Shown here: in pieces, positions 22,804 to 23,656 of the stretch
How the letters are laid out: each line of letters opens with the position of its first letter
Numbering within the stretch: the first letter of the stretch is position 1
Assembly (NCBI GenBank): GCA_964580575.1
Contig: CAZOLJ010000069.1
Span: 1-23,656, forward strand
Length of the DNA stretch: 23,656 nt
Direction of reading: 5' to 3'
DNA from: CAVPDE01 sp964580575
Lineage (GTDB): Bacteria; Desulfobacterota; DSM-4660; Desulfatiglandales; HGW-15
Position numbers and translations under genes: made by a program
The notes under the pieces: generated by a model
Database searches by the model: none
Told to the model about the DNA's origin: nothing
Seen by the model: only the letters and a program-made list of their open reading frames with translations

Positions 22804-23163
22804 TCACTTACTCCTGTCTCTGTGCAAAGAGACGATCCAGAGGTCTTGCTCCTTGAGCGCAAACTTGAAATACATCGGGCATCCAAACCCTTTGCTGACC
22901 CATCTGAAGGCGAAGAGCTCGGATCCGAGGATCGCCCTTTCATAGGACTTCTTCGGAGGGCTCTGGCCCCTGTAGTCTCGCGGAACAATCTCCTGCAAGA
23001 TGGCAGGCAGTCGCTCGATCAGATCTTCAACAAGGTAATCCAAATCAAGCAAATCAGCGAGGATGCTGTCCGGTTCAAGGAGCCTAATCCGTTTTGCCGC
23101 TGCCGCTTCTCTTGCCTGGTTCAGCTTCAGATGAAGTTCACGGTAGGAGGGCCTTTCTGGCAC
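22804..23163 (-). CDS. Probable toxin partner of the Panacea antitoxin
   Basis: A 119-aa basic protein preceding the antitoxin in one operon. There is no certain family. The C-terminal half (ILGSELFAFRWVSKGFGCPMYFKFALKEQDLWIVSLHRDR) ends in strands resembling MqsR/RelE-like small RNase toxins, and an N-terminal helical stretch is rich in Leu and Asp. The start is GTG at 23163. It has no Shine-Dalgarno, and the promoter -10 box ends only seven bases upstream, so the mRNA may be leaderless. No other Met lies before residue 95, which supports the GTG. The toxin role is inferred from size, order and partner. Confidence 0.7.
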   Translation of the reverse strand: MPERPSYRELHLKLNQAREAAAAKRIRLLEPDSILADLLDLDYLVEDLIERLPAILQEIVPRDYRGQSPPKKSYERAILGSELFAFRWVSKGFGCPMYFKFALKEQDLWIVSLHRDRSK

Positions 23164-23169
23164 GCAAGG

Positions 23170-23198
23170 ATGGTAGTATCAATTGATACTTTTGTCAA
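23170..23198 (-). promoter_or_regulatory. Toxin-antitoxin promoter
   Basis: On the minus strand a perfect TTGACA (23198-23193) and TACCAT (23175-23170) are 17 bp apart. Transcription would start around 23163, at the toxin's GTG. Confidence 0.65.
23175..23190. promoter_or_regulatory. Perfect palindromic operator AGTATCAATTGATACT
   Basis: A 16-bp perfect palindrome placed between the -35 and -10 boxes of the toxin-antitoxin promoter, the expected site for the antitoxin's HTH to repress transcription. Confidence 0.75.
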
Positions 23199-23221
23199 GA
23201 GCTTATGCGCAAAACTTTACA

Positions 23222-23250
23222 TTGAAAAAAGGTTATAGATTTGGTATGGT
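23222..23250 (+). promoter_or_regulatory. Promoter for the 91-aa gene
   Basis: TTGAAA at 23222-23227 and TATGGT at 23245-23250 are 17 bp apart, 61 bp before the ATG. Confidence 0.5.
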
Positions 23251-23311
23251 TAATGCCTAATTTCGCGCGGAATACACAAAAGACGGGCCTGGCGCAGCAA
23301 GGAGACCCAGC

Positions 23312-23587
23312 ATGAAAGAACCGAAGAACGTGGTCCTCACGATAGACGGGAAGGCTCTCACCATGGAGCTGGACTTGAAGGACGAGGACTTAATTGAACT
23401 CCTCGTGAATGCCATTGCTCTGTTCGTTAAGAAGGGCTCCCCGATAAAAGTGTTCCAGGCCTATGGTCGCTCTCTTTCATCGAGCTCCACGACCCTTGTG
23501 ACCAAGATCATGTCCAAGGTGGAGCAAGTGGTTGAATGGCGAGATGAACTGAAGAAGGTTATCTCTTCGCAGAGGGGGAAGCTATAA
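23312..23587 (+). CDS. Hypothetical small protein
   Basis: A 91-aa protein not assigned to a family. It starts with a beta-hairpin-like stretch (KNVVLTIDGKALTMELDLKDEDLIELLVNAIALFVKKG) followed by a Ser/Thr-rich linker and a helical tail. No cysteine, signal or membrane span is present. AAGGAG precedes the ATG. It has its own promoter and a perfect intrinsic terminator, and is divergent from the toxin-antitoxin operon. Confidence 0.7.
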   Translation: MKEPKNVVLTIDGKALTMELDLKDEDLIELLVNAIALFVKKGSPIKVFQAYGRSLSSSSTTLVTKIMSKVEQVVEWRDELKKVISSQRGKL

Positions 23588-23622
23588 GAAAACCTTCAAC
23601 GGAAAGGGTGAGCATTTTTATG

Positions 23623-23648
23623 AGGCGGGATAAACCCGCCTTTTTTTT
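23623..23648 (+). terminator. Rho-independent terminator of the 91-aa gene
   Basis: The stem GGCGGG (23624-23629) pairs with CCCGCC (23635-23640), followed by eight T. Confidence 0.93.
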
Positions 23649-23656
23649 GTGTGCCG

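Overview
The window looks like part of a moderately GC-rich Gram-negative genome, most likely a Desulfobacterota (former Deltaproteobacteria) lineage, probably a metagenome or draft assembly because a 100-N scaffold gap interrupts one gene. The lineage call is inference. It rests on the mix of small cysteine-bearing proteins, a B12-type radical SAM protein, a rhodanese-rubrerythrin fusion that appears to use selenocysteine, and abundant intergenic palindromic repeats. No marker gene settles it.

Layout. From 1 to 8344 lies a membrane-lipid and stress block. Three genes run on the plus strand: a GPH-type transporter, a DUF1295 membrane reductase-like protein and a CFA-like methyltransferase. 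They converge on a minus-strand series that reads from right to left: a 60-aa protein, an ADP-ribosylglycohydrolase homologue with an altered active site, DUF1499, a FAD oxidoreductase holding the gap, DUF1365 and a cyclopropane fatty acid synthase. From 8345 to 11517 come a divergent promoter pair, a small zinc-ribbon-like protein, an FMN split-barrel protein, a bacterioferritin, the seleno-rhodanese-ferritin fusion and a small helical protein. From 11546 to 18783 come an SDR-DUF2867 protein, a small helical protein, DUF2177, a 55-aa paralogue of the 60-aa protein, DUF4174, a B12-binding radical SAM protein and an iron-sulfur photolyase of the PhrB/CryB type. From 18927 to 21565 is a two-gene unit: an FMN split-barrel protein overlapping a PEP-synthase-like dikinase. 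The right end has tRNA-Thr(CGT), a probable toxin-antitoxin pair with a Panacea-domain antitoxin, and a small gene with its own promoter and terminator.

How the genes fit together. DUF1365, the FAD oxidoreductase, CFA-type methyltransferases, DUF1295, DUF1499, DUF2177, SDR-DUF2867 and a photolyase-related protein recur together in light- or singlet-oxygen-responsive clusters of other Proteobacteria, including the loci around furan fatty acid synthesis in alphaproteobacteria. The likely theme here is modification of unsaturated acyl chains plus DNA repair, with iron storage and peroxide or sulfur chemistry (bacterioferritin, rubrerythrin-rhodanese) beside it. No light sensor or sigma factor of such regulons is in the window.

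The strongest single observation is an in-frame TGA exactly at the catalytic cysteine of the rhodanese domain, followed at once by a GC-rich stem-loop. This reads as a selenocysteine rhodanese fused to a diiron ferritin-like domain. Other items of interest are two paralogous small proteins with matched cysteines, a degenerate heptanucleotide repeat used three times and forming hairpins between convergent genes, and a toxin-antitoxin promoter whose operator is a perfect palindrome and whose mRNA may be leaderless.
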